Origin: CAZGNZ01 sp964527215
GTDB taxonomy: Bacteria; Fidelibacterota; Marinisomatia; SCGC-AAA003-L08; JACNLC01
Length of the DNA stretch: 60,215 bases
Assembly: GCA_964527215.1 (NCBI GenBank)
Contig: CAZGNZ010000026.1
Span: forward strand, 1 to 60,215
Reading direction: 5' to 3'
Shown one piece after another: positions 20,001 to 27,477 of this stretch. The notes beneath the pieces were generated by a model, which was given only the letters and a program-made list of their open reading frames with translations, was not told the origin of the DNA and did not search any database. The position numbers and the translations under genes were made by a program. Each line of letters opens with the position of its first letter. Position 1 is the first letter of the stretch.

Positions 20001-20155
20001 AAAAGTGCCGGCTCGGGCGTGTCAGTATTGGTCACTGCATGGCAGCAGACACAGTTTTCATCAACAGCCGGCAGGATGGAAATCAGTATCAGCGTCAGCA
20101 CCGTCGTCGACAGCAACCGGAAAAAGCCCTGTCTGCGCAATCGATTAGAATACAA
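17024..20155 (-). CDS. large secreted protein with FN3-like and sorting-like domains and an N-terminal CXXCH motif
   Basis: About 1043 residues from a TTG at 20155. AAAGGAGG lies eight bases before that TTG, inside the end of the TonB receptor gene, and the reading begins with a basic region plus hydrophobic core (STTVLTLILISILPA) typical of a signal peptide. ATG codons further upstream lie deep in the receptor gene and are unlikely. Directly after the signal peptide is ENCVCCHAV, which fits the haem-binding pattern CXXCH. The middle has a fibronectin III-like domain (about 480-620, ending LEYWYCVTAFD). The C-terminus has a sorting-domain-like beta sandwich (RIFTLVGEPVVTLEH, GTYLYYAVTPDG). 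Function unknown; the stop overlaps the PorV-like start. Confidence 0.8.
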   Translation of the reverse strand: MYSNRLRRQGFFRLLSTTVLTLILISILPAVDENCVCCHAVTNTDTPEPALFRAESRPKTVGVMDKGQVQINTGNFGNLADYLVWYTNSIHWPRNADDIRQYGFGLGLVVAVNDTNVIETISQHQSRIEDWQGVADGEGHLYSGEITAASDGTPFQATSDFRETWPEGYYDDTGSWISTDDRIWPGYFRVDVTHDDFPSTIVDVENEFTSDRDVFTIYNDDLNPQGAVGIEVHQSGYSYGRPYAEDIAFWEFQVFNKSGTDLHDIYIGFYAIFRPDYDFHDYLNFIDTDNDGQKDFVYVYDLDNQPSGTWSEHGDPLGMVGLKMYDTPHDLGVTDFHHFARGVKPTLDGEFWALMTSTPRSADTSYLSDPRYYFHGSDPRIDYTGTDSLSFYYPEWLDNESGVSSAGDAINYVISTGPFDMPADTMITVSLGLIMGDAGTVPFQPDTTDIMANLRVADDMHTLYFQGSGPPQPPIVTATAHDGSVNLYWTSEPSESSVDILTGIQDFEGYKIFRSMDQGESWGYPITDHQGETVGFVPLAVFDKIDGISGLDPGYPQTLGGDYGLQYFYSDSNLVNGLEYWYCVTAFDTGNQDPDELEMSYMYPIGSAPLEQHLVSVTPAVAASNLELGLLKPEGAPCSGTVQLEIVDDYLLTGHGYKLSFSDSIIVDISGSDTSYGLGFSLLDTTLSEWLIEDQLLDENGKALAVQDGFLLNIENSPGGIYEMGWTKVAGDTCTFDWRLDTKYPHLGDMVVSREVNTYDDWRITVDYETGSDVWWYDYFANTMQDDKQHVPLRFEIVTDEANPLDVTDEVWLCEFAIAAPWETYRKNYYSPLGWDLEPGGTGYLPGTPGWYEKHLDFFILQHIQLNPVTGDTIPNYMYLMTNNKPDTSILVIDPLTFQYETLIINAVPPADGDQFTIRTFKPFRSGVYYTFGTGPSPEITAEMGNTLAEIRVVPDPYIVTNTWETSEFGKKLMFNHLPDRCTIRIFTLVGEPVVTLEHNSATGSEFWDLRTRNDQYAAPGTYLYYAVTPDGHSAKGRFLIVR

Positions 20156-22712
20156 TAGACAGCCCTCCTTTAACGGTTCGCCCGGGACCCACATTGGCCG
20201 GATTGTGATTCGCATCAGGACTGGTGCCCACGCCGGCAAATCCCGGATCAAACGGCTTTCCGGTTCGGGAGTACACATTCAGCACATTTTCATAGTCTGT
20301 GGCATTGAGCAGTTCACAGGTGATTTCCAGTGCTGTGTTGGATATGGGGATGCGTTTTTTGATTCGTATGTCTGTGGTGAAAGTCCAGGGTTTCCGGGCT
20401 GAATTGATTTCCGCCCGTACACCGGGATCGGAATAAGGTGTGTACGGCAGACCGCTGGCGGCATTCAAAAGCAGTCCCAGACGCCAGCCGCTCAGGTATT
20501 TCCCGATCATATGACGGGACTTCGGGAAACGAACATTCAGATTGGCGGAAATATCGTGGCGCTGGTCAAAATCCAGATAATACTCCTTATGAGGGATTTC
20601 CTCCTGCTCGTAGACAGAGAAATAATTGCCCAGCGGTTGAGAATTGCTCCCTTTGGCTACCGAAAATGTATAGTTCAGAGATCCGTCCCAGATATCCTGA
20701 TAACGCCGGGTTACGGACACATCCACCCCTTTGATTCCGGCATAGTCGGTGTTGGCATACACCACATATGTGTTGCTCAAGTAACGGAACATTTGTGTGG
20801 AAAGCAGATCCCGGACATCCTTCATCCAGGCGGTCAGTTCGAATACCATTTCCCCTTTCAGTTCCTGTTTGAATCCCGCTTCAAAGGCGATGGTTTTCTG
20901 AGGTTTGATACGGGGATTGCCCACCAGGGCCAGATCGGCGCCGATATCCTGCCGGGAATTGGCGTACATGGCGCTGTACCCCGGCGTCTGGAAAAAATGA
21001 CCGTAAGAAAAATGGAACACGGTACGGTCCGTAACAGGATAGGCAATTCCCAGACGGGGGCTCCATTTGCCCAGAGGATCGGCGGGTGTGTATGCAGACG
21101 GATACCAGGTCAGCTCCCACATATCCGCTTTGGAATCCACGCGGTCGTAGCGCAGTCCCAGATTGACGATCATGTAGTCCAGTTCGATTTTGTCCCGAAT
21201 GTAAAATGACAATTCCACAGGTGCAAACGTGGTGTCATTTTCCAGATTCACGCCTCCGGGCCAGGGATCAGAAACAGAATACATATCCAGATCCTGCTGC
21301 TGGATGGTGAAACCGGATTTCAGCTGATGCTGACGGTTGAGCTGCCAGGTGGCGGATCCGCTGAGCTGTTTGGATATGGTTTCATTTTTAACATATCGGC
21401 CCTCATTGCCGCTGACGTAGAAATAGACCCTGGCATCCGTCAGGGGCTGAACATATTCGTCCGGTGTCAGGATGCCGGAGCCGGTGCGCGTACCGATGAC
21501 GGCTCTTGAAAAATGCATATTTCCGAACAGATTTTCACTGAAAGACCGGAAGGCGCTCAGCGTGAGCCGGTCATGAGTCCGGTATGTATGCGACTGGTTT
21601 TCCGGCAGGTATTTCCACGGATGACTGTATTCCTGAAAAAGCTGTACCGTACTGTGCAGCTGCGTGGAAAACTTGAAGCCGGGCGTGGGCCGAAAGGTAA
21701 GTTTCAGCGACTGATCCTGCATAACGGATGCACCCTGAGGAAGGGGATCCTCTTCATTCTGATACTGCCATGAAGCAGCATAGAAAAAGGGAGATTCGGC
21801 AATCCGTCCGGATGCCGTCAGATTCAGGCTGCCCTTCAGAGACAAATCCAGCAGCGGCACGGTTCCTTCCGGATAATCCGAACCCTGATCCAGGTATTCC
21901 AGCAGCAGATCATTCAGGTCAGTATGGCGGTAAGTGGAGTCATTTACACCGGAAAAGGCAAATGGCTGATGGTAAGCTGAAGCAGTCATGTCAGCGGTCT
22001 GAGCATCCAGTCGTCCCCGAGTTTCATCGGAGCCCTCTTCGGTGACCAGGCTCACTACCGCAGACATTGCATCTCCAAATTCGGCATCAAAAGTTCCCGT
22101 CAGCACGCTCAGTTCACGAATACTGTTCTGATTCACGGTGCCCAGAAAATTGCCGTCCAGAGGATCCTTTACCAGCACCCCGTCAATGAGATAGGCGATT
22201 TCCCGGGTTCGTCCACCCCGAACATGGATTCCGCCGTCGGCATCTTCCGTGAACCCGGCGCGGGTCACCAGCACATCCCGGATATCTCCGGCAGGCATGT
22301 CGATCAATTCATCCGCAGACAGTACCATATAGCGTGAAGTAGCATCCTGCTGAATAAGAGGACGGCAGCCTTCTACCACCACTGTCTGCTCTGACTCAAG
22401 GACCGTTTGCTGAAGCACTGCCGACAGCCTGGTGGTATGATTGGAGCGTACATACACATTCCGGTGCACGGCACTGTCCCAGCCGATAAGGTGAAACTGG
22501 ATGGTGTACCGTCCGGGCGGGATGTTCAGCAGAAAGAAACTGCCGTCCGCTTTGCTGGCGGTCCCCATTTCCAGTTCATTAATAATGATACTGACATTGG
22601 CCAGCGGAACACCGTTCAGATCTTCAACGGATCCGGAAATTTTCCCTCCCACGGTAGAAAATACCGGGTTCAGAAGACAGAGAACGGCCAGAGTTATCAG
22701 AATTTTTTTCAT
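20145..22712 (-). CDS. TonB-dependent outer-membrane receptor with carboxypeptidase-like N-domain
   Basis: 855 residues. A signal peptide (MKKILITLAVLCLLNPVFS) is followed by a carboxypeptidase-D regulatory-like beta sandwich (GKISGSVEDLNGVPLANVSI, about 22-105). A plug domain follows (about 120-240, with IHVRGGRTREIAYLIDGV and FDAEFGDAMSAVVS), then a 22-strand-type barrel to the C-terminal VKGGLSIVF. It imports a ligand across the outer membrane using TonB-ExbB-ExbD energy; such a system is encoded at 41462-44630. The next gene starts 11 bases inside its 3' end. The ligand is unknown; the neighbouring secreted LamG-like and CXXCH proteins hint at capture of a polymer or redox-active substrate, without proof. 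Confidence 0.92.
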   Translation of the reverse strand: MKKILITLAVLCLLNPVFSTVGGKISGSVEDLNGVPLANVSIIINELEMGTASKADGSFFLLNIPPGRYTIQFHLIGWDSAVHRNVYVRSNHTTRLSAVLQQTVLESEQTVVVEGCRPLIQQDATSRYMVLSADELIDMPAGDIRDVLVTRAGFTEDADGGIHVRGGRTREIAYLIDGVLVKDPLDGNFLGTVNQNSIRELSVLTGTFDAEFGDAMSAVVSLVTEEGSDETRGRLDAQTADMTASAYHQPFAFSGVNDSTYRHTDLNDLLLEYLDQGSDYPEGTVPLLDLSLKGSLNLTASGRIAESPFFYAASWQYQNEEDPLPQGASVMQDQSLKLTFRPTPGFKFSTQLHSTVQLFQEYSHPWKYLPENQSHTYRTHDRLTLSAFRSFSENLFGNMHFSRAVIGTRTGSGILTPDEYVQPLTDARVYFYVSGNEGRYVKNETISKQLSGSATWQLNRQHQLKSGFTIQQQDLDMYSVSDPWPGGVNLENDTTFAPVELSFYIRDKIELDYMIVNLGLRYDRVDSKADMWELTWYPSAYTPADPLGKWSPRLGIAYPVTDRTVFHFSYGHFFQTPGYSAMYANSRQDIGADLALVGNPRIKPQKTIAFEAGFKQELKGEMVFELTAWMKDVRDLLSTQMFRYLSNTYVVYANTDYAGIKGVDVSVTRRYQDIWDGSLNYTFSVAKGSNSQPLGNYFSVYEQEEIPHKEYYLDFDQRHDISANLNVRFPKSRHMIGKYLSGWRLGLLLNAASGLPYTPYSDPGVRAEINSARKPWTFTTDIRIKKRIPISNTALEITCELLNATDYENVLNVYSRTGKPFDPGFAGVGTSPDANHNPANVGPGRTVKGGLSIVF

Positions 22713-22764
22713 GGATAAAACCGGTGCAGACGTAGGAAGGTCGCCTGCACCGGGGAGGAAGGAG

Positions 22765-24676
22765 TTACTTCATTAAAGTGCATTTTTTGGTGACAACATT
22801 GCTGCCCAGCTGCAGTTGAGCCAGATAGATACCGCTGGCCAGTCCGGAGGCATCCCACTGTACCTGATAGCTGCCGGCAGACTGATATTCATTTACCAGT
22901 TCTGCTGCCAGACGGCCCTGCAGGTCATACATGCGAATATGCACCGGGACCGCTTTCGGAATTTGATATTTCAGAGTGGTTACCGGATTGAATGGGTTGG
23001 GACGGATATCAAGACTGATTTCAGACGGCTGTGTGATTTCCTGTAAAACAACGGTGTTCCCATGCCAGTCGGCCACAATGATTTCGCGGATTTGCGGTGT
23101 GTCCGAGAATATCAATTCCATTTCAGTGAGGGAACTGCCGTCCAGATTGATCAGCAGGGACCGACTGTCGTAAGTATCGGCCAGCCAGCCGGCAGGAAGT
23201 TCAGCAGTTTGAAGCATTCCGTCAGCAGTGATCTGGATTCCGGCAATGTCTCCATCAGCCAGGACGTGCAGGGAGGTTCTGTCGATTACGGCTTCTGCAG
23301 AGTTAACGGGCAGTCCGCGCATCAGGTCCGGATTCAGAATGAGGCCCACGATGGCCACCGCATCCAGGATATCGATGGGTTCAACGGTTCCCAGAATAAT
23401 GCTGACCAGCAGAACAATGTCAAGAACGTCNNNNNNNNNNNNNNNNNNNNNNNNNNNNNNNNNNNNNNNNNNNNNNNNNNNNNNNNNNNNNNNNNNNNNN
23501 NNNNNNNNNNNNNNNNNNNNNNNNNNNNNNGTAGAGCCCGGTGGCATCAATGGCATGGTGGAAGGAATACTCGAATGACCCCATGTCAAAATCGTTATTG
23601 TACAGACGGAAACGGTTGTCGCCGTCGAAATCCGCCACCAGCTTTACATAATAGTTGGAGTCGGGGTCAGCATAGGCAGCAATTCCGGTATAGGCCGACC
23701 CGCCGGGATGATTACTGTAGCAGTACACATCCGCTTCAATGGTATAATTCTGATCTGTGATATTGCCGGCAACGGCCAGGGCTGCGCCGGTATAGGTACC
23801 GTCCTCATCCTGCAGAAAGCCCACATAGTCACCGCCGTTCCCCAGTAACTGCGGAGCTGAACTGTTGTTGACGACATCAATATTTTCCTCGTTTTCCCAG
23901 AAACTGATCCAGTGGTCGTGAGGAAATCCGGATTCGAAATTATCCTCAAACAGGATGGTATCCGGTGCGGGAGGTTCGGTGACTTCCACATTGTCAAAAT
24001 ATCCCGGAAGCCCCAGTCCGCCCTGCTGGAAAGAAAATACCCCATATTGACCGCTGGATGTGTGGTACTGGGAATCGTCCACAAACGGTCCGCCGATCCA
24101 CTGCCCGTCGAAATAAGCGGTGTATTCCGCAGTGCCGTCTTCCAGGGTATTGACTTCCAGTGCCATGGTGTGCCAGCCGTCGCCTTCGTACAAGCCGGTG
24201 GCATCAATGGCATGGTGGAAGGAATACTCGAATGATCCCATGTCAAAATCGTTGTTGTACAGACGGAAGCGGTTGTCGCCGTCGAAATCCGCCACCAGTT
24301 TCACATAGTAGTTAGCGGCAGAATCCGCATAGGCCACCACACCGGTATAGGCAGAGCCGCCGGGATGATTGGCATAGCAGTACACATCGGCGGTGACGGT
24401 ATAGTTCTGACGTTCGATACCACCCGCCACGGCCAGTGCTGCGCCGGTGTAAGTGCCGTCACTGTCCTGAAGATATCCTGTATAGGAACCACCGTCGGGC
24501 AGTTCAACGGGTGCTGCGGTCATTTCCACAGCCTGGATCCCCTCCTCATTTTCCCAGAAGAGTTCCCATTCTTCAGCAGGGGCACCGCTTTCGAAATCGT
24601 CTGAAAAGATGACATTCTGTGACCATGCGAAAACAGTAAATATCATTGTGAGAAAGAGCCGAGCGGCAATACTCAT
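22765..24676 (-). CDS. secreted LamG-like repeat protein with dockerin-like and sorting domains (split by an N gap)
   Basis: The N-terminal part (24676-23531) has a signal peptide and two tandem concanavalin/LamG-like domains of about 200 residues (each VIFSDDFESG or ILFEDNFESG ... YVKLVADFDGDNRFRL). Long stretches near their ends are identical. After the N gap comes DVLDIVLLVSIILG..DILDAVAIVGLILN, a dockerin-like pair. A sorting domain follows (RPNPFNPVTTLKYQ, SGIYLAQL, KKCTLMK at the end). The ATG at 24676 has AGAAAGG six bases before it; an ATG at 24694 overlapping the TetR stop is the alternative. The frames on the two sides fit one gene only if the true gap is a multiple of three, so 100 N is nominal. 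Confidence 0.8.
23431..23530. other. assembly gap (100 N)
   Basis: A run of exactly 100 N inside the repeated LamG-like region. The second repeat breaks off at AIDATGLY, where the first continues for about 75 more residues before its linker. The real missing sequence is therefore probably at least 240 bp and could include further repeats. Confidence 0.95.
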
Positions 24677-24690
24677 GATTGACCTTTCTG

Positions 24691-25299
24691 TCATTGTTGG
24701 TTGTTGTTCTGAGGTGTGAGGATTTGACTCACCAGCTGATCGAGTTTCTGTTCGTTGAATTTTCCATCCGTTGAACCCATGAGGAGAAATCCGTGAAAAA
24801 TACTGCCCACGGCCCGAAGCAGGATTTCCGGTTCGATGGTGGTGATTTCCTTACGTCTTGCTGCCCGGTTCAACAATCCCAGCAGTTTGGAATACAGTGC
24901 CTGCTGATGGGTTTTCCAATGATTGAATTTCTCAGAATCCGGCGGAAGCAGCCGGGGGGCGGTAAACAGGAATTCGAAGAGGGCCGGATTTTCCCGAACT
25001 TCACCCGCCAGGGTATTGATAATGGATATAAACTCAGATCGGGGCTCAGCAGATTCAGGCATGGGCTTACTGACAACGGTGAGAAGCTGCTGCCAGCCGT
25101 TTTCCAGAATGGCACTGACAACTTCTTCCTTGGATGAAAAGTAATAGTACAAGGTGGCTTTCCCGAATCCGGCGCTGCGGGCGATCAAATCCATTGTCAC
25201 GCCTTCAATGCCGTCGCGTGTGAAGGCTTCCAACGCACCGTCGAGGATCCTGCTTCTTCGGGCGGCAATTTCTTCCTGTTTCCGCTGACTGACGCTCAT
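24691..25299 (-). CDS. TetR/AcrR-family transcriptional repressor
   Basis: 202 residues. The N-terminal helix-turn-helix domain (about 12-62) shows the family pattern ILDGALEAFTRDGIEGVTMDLIARSAGFGKATLYYYF. The C-terminal helical domain of TetR_C type would bind an inducer. Its stop overlaps the next gene (the LamG-like protein), making it the first gene of the five-gene secretion/TonB operon that it probably controls, including itself. An imperfect palindrome with arms TTTCGA/TCGAAA lies 16 bp upstream. The ligand is unknown. Confidence 0.92.
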   Translation of the reverse strand: MSVSQRKQEEIAARRSRILDGALEAFTRDGIEGVTMDLIARSAGFGKATLYYYFSSKEEVVSAILENGWQQLLTVVSKPMPESAEPRSEFISIINTLAGEVRENPALFEFLFTAPRLLPPDSEKFNHWKTHQQALYSKLLGLLNRAARRKEITTIEPEILLRAVGSIFHGFLLMGSTDGKFNEQKLDQLVSQILTPQNNNQQ

Positions 25300-25314
25300 A
25301 CGATTGATTTTATT

Positions 25315-25334
25315 TTTCGAACCATTGGTCGAAA
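25315..25334 (-). promoter_or_regulatory. candidate TetR operator upstream of the TetR operon
   Basis: TTTCGA (25315-25320) and TCGAAA (25329-25334) frame ACCATTGG, which contains the inner palindrome CCATTGG. The 20 bp site lies 16 bp upstream of the regulator's start codon, a typical place for autoregulation. The rest of 25335-25529 shows nothing clear beyond a short match to the left end of the 307 bp element near 25499-25527. Confidence 0.5.
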
Positions 25335-25529
25335 TTTAAAACAGAAGGTTTTTTGAAACCAAATCTAAATGCGGAGAAAAGGAAAGTTTTCGTTTTGGGG
25401 ATTTGGGGAGTAGTCGAGAAAATCCTGACTTTGTCCAACACCGGCCGTCAAATACGCAGGTAAATCCAGCCCAAGGGGTCATATGCAGTCCTCATTCGCC
25501 CGCATATTTCGTGAGATTTCGTGAGTTAA

Positions 25530-26024
25530 TCAGGCTTCATGCTCAGCGTGAAGCGGTATGGCCGTCAACTCTAGTTTTCGGGGATCGCTGGTCAGCATGT
25601 CGTGCAGCTCCCGAAGCCCGGCTTTCTGCTGCGACCACAGCAGTAAATCGAGGGCGTTCTCAAAAGTACACCATTTAAAATCCACATGCTCCCGGGACAG
25701 CCGCACTTCCCCGGCTGCTGCTTCAATTCCAAAAATCGGGATCAGATTCATGCGATCAATGACTGCCTCATAATAATGGTTTACCCGGTCTACGGTCCAC
25801 ATGCCTGCCGGCGACAGTCCGGTTTCTTCCATCAGTTCCCGAATGGCCGTTTCATAGGGCTTTTCTCCAGCATCGATCTTCCCCGTCACGCATTGCCAGA
25901 TTCCGGGATACATGACCGTTTGCGATCTTTTCAGCATCAGATATTCAATGGCTGACCTGGAATGGCGAAAGACATGACAGTCTATGACGCGCACCGTGAT
26001 TTCAGTCAATTTGGCCTCCTTCAT
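25530..26024 (-). CDS. Nudix hydrolase
   Basis: 164 residues. The Nudix box GX5EX7REUXEEXGU is complete (GKIDAGEKPYETAIRELMEE then TGL, about residues 48-70), so it should hydrolyse a nucleoside diphosphate linked to another group. The flanking sequence (LMLKRSQTVMYPGIWQCVTG and REHVDFKWCTFENALDLL) resembles NudB/dATP pyrophosphohydrolase-type enzymes acting on dNTPs or dihydroneopterin triphosphate. Its start overlaps the tgt 3' end by 23 bases, so the two are coupled. A link to the queuosine/pterin branch is possible but unproven. Confidence 0.9.
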   Translation of the reverse strand: MKEAKLTEITVRVIDCHVFRHSRSAIEYLMLKRSQTVMYPGIWQCVTGKIDAGEKPYETAIRELMEETGLSPAGMWTVDRVNHYYEAVIDRMNLIPIFGIEAAAGEVRLSREHVDFKWCTFENALDLLLWSQQKAGLRELHDMLTSDPRKLELTAIPLHAEHEA

Positions 26025-27144
26025 ATCGTGACAGAAAATTATCAGACCACGGTCCGAATTTTCCTTCTTTCAGGGCTGTTCGGGCAGATGCCATGATATG
26101 AATATAAAACGCCAGGTTGTGCTGACTGGCAATCCGCAGGCCCAGGATTTCTCCAGTTCGGAACAGATGATGCACATATGCCCGAGTGTACTCTGCAGAC
26201 ATGGGTGCAAAACCGGAATCATCCAGCGGGGTAAAATCATTCTTGTACCGGGCATTGCGAATGTTAATCTTGCCGTCTGCGGTGAAAATCTGAGAATTCC
26301 GGGCATTGCGGGTAGGCATAACGCAGTCGAACATATCCACGCCGCGGGCTATTCCCCGCACCAGATCAGCCGGCGTGCCCACGCCCATGAGATAGCGCGG
26401 TTTTTCCCGGGGAAGGACGTCATTCATCAGGGAAACCGTATCCATCATTTCCGGTTTGGGTTCCCCCACTGCCAGTCCGCCGATGGCATATAAATCCGCC
26501 TCCAATTCCAGCAATTCACCTGCCGACTGCCGCCGCAGCCGAGGATCGGTTCCTCCCTGAACGATGGGTACAAGCGTTTGCGGATGCCCATAGCGGGCAT
26601 CATTTTCACGAAAATGCTTCATTCCCCGCCGCGCCCACTGCGTTGTGGTGTCCAGTGCCAGCTTCCAGGCAATCAGGTCGGCATCTCCCGGGGGACACAC
26701 ATCCAGCATCATCATGAAATCCGAGCCGATGGACCGTTGAATATCCACCACTTTTTCCGGTGACAGAAAATGCTCTGATCCATCCAGGTGGGACTTGAAC
26801 GTCACACCTTCCGGTTTTATCTTGCGCAGACCGGACAGGCTGAAGATTTGAAATCCGCCGGAATCAGTAAGGATAGCGCCGGGCCAGCCCATAAACCGGT
26901 GCAGCCCTCCTGCGGCTTCCAGAATTTCCGTGCCTGGACGCAGATACAGATGATAGGTATTGCTCAGCAGAATTGCGCTGGGCAGATTGGCGATTTCCCT
27001 TGAAGACAGTGTTTTTACTGCGCCGTACGTTCCTACGGGCATGAAAAATGGTGTTTCCAGCAGTCCGTGACCCGTCTGTATGGTTCCGGTACGGGCGGCA
27101 GTCAGCCTGTCTTCGGCGATGATGTTAAACTGAAATACAGACAT
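26002..27144 (-). CDS. tgt: tRNA-guanine transglycosylase lacking the zinc-site cysteines
   Basis: 380 residues, the usual length. It exchanges guanine-34 of GUN-anticodon tRNAs for a queuosine precursor. Substrate-binding and catalytic motifs are intact: TDSGGFQIFSL, IGGLAVGEPK and GVDMFDCVMPTRNARN. The zinc site is not. Where the family has CxCxxC before the YSRAYLHH motif, this protein reads DDSGFAPMSAEYTRAYVHH, so all three Cys are replaced (by Gly, Ala and Ser on a simple alignment). The later His (SQHNLAFY) remains. Zinc is structural in bacterial Tgt, so this is either a zinc-independent variant or one with altered stability. I checked the codons on the minus strand; there is no frameshift here. 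Confidence 0.93.
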   Translation of the reverse strand: MSVFQFNIIAEDRLTAARTGTIQTGHGLLETPFFMPVGTYGAVKTLSSREIANLPSAILLSNTYHLYLRPGTEILEAAGGLHRFMGWPGAILTDSGGFQIFSLSGLRKIKPEGVTFKSHLDGSEHFLSPEKVVDIQRSIGSDFMMMLDVCPPGDADLIAWKLALDTTTQWARRGMKHFRENDARYGHPQTLVPIVQGGTDPRLRRQSAGELLELEADLYAIGGLAVGEPKPEMMDTVSLMNDVLPREKPRYLMGVGTPADLVRGIARGVDMFDCVMPTRNARNSQIFTADGKINIRNARYKNDFTPLDDSGFAPMSAEYTRAYVHHLFRTGEILGLRIASQHNLAFYIHIMASARTALKEGKFGPWSDNFLSRYEGGQID

Positions 27145-27281
27145 AATTCAAAGGGACTTGCATTTGACGATATAAAAAACGGGACCGCGCAGGATCCCGA
27201 TATATCATTGTCAGGCAAAAAGAAATGCGAGTATGCTGCCGAAACATTGACTGTCATCCAATGACTTCGGCCTGGTCAGAC

Positions 27282-27401
27282 TTATTCCGCTGCGTCTTCT
27301 GTTTTTTTTCTTTTCAGTTTCAGACTTTCCTGTTTCAGGCTTTTTAAACGGGTCTGATTTCGGCGATGCTTTTTGCGTGCCAGTTTTTGTTTCTTGTTCA
27401 T
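27282..27401 (-). CDS. 39-residue highly basic protein
   Basis: This short frame on the minus strand starts at ATG 27401 and begins MNKKQKLARKKHRRNQ; it ends KKTEDAAE then TAA. Nearly half of it is Lys/Arg, with a short acidic tail. AAGAGATTGG lies upstream as a weak ribosome site. It stands alone in the 330-bp interval between the peptidase-barrel gene and tgt. Such basic micro-proteins often bind ribosomes or RNA, but I cannot name a family. It is either a real small gene or a chance A-rich frame; the composition and clean boundaries favour a gene. Confidence 0.5.
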   Translation of the reverse strand: MNKKQKLARKKHRRNQTRLKSLKQESLKLKRKKTEDAAE

Positions 27402-27477
27402 AAATCCAATCTCTTGTTTTGATTCAAATTCAGTGGGCCAAATTTAGGTTCAAATTCCCGGTAAATGAAAGCCCGTA

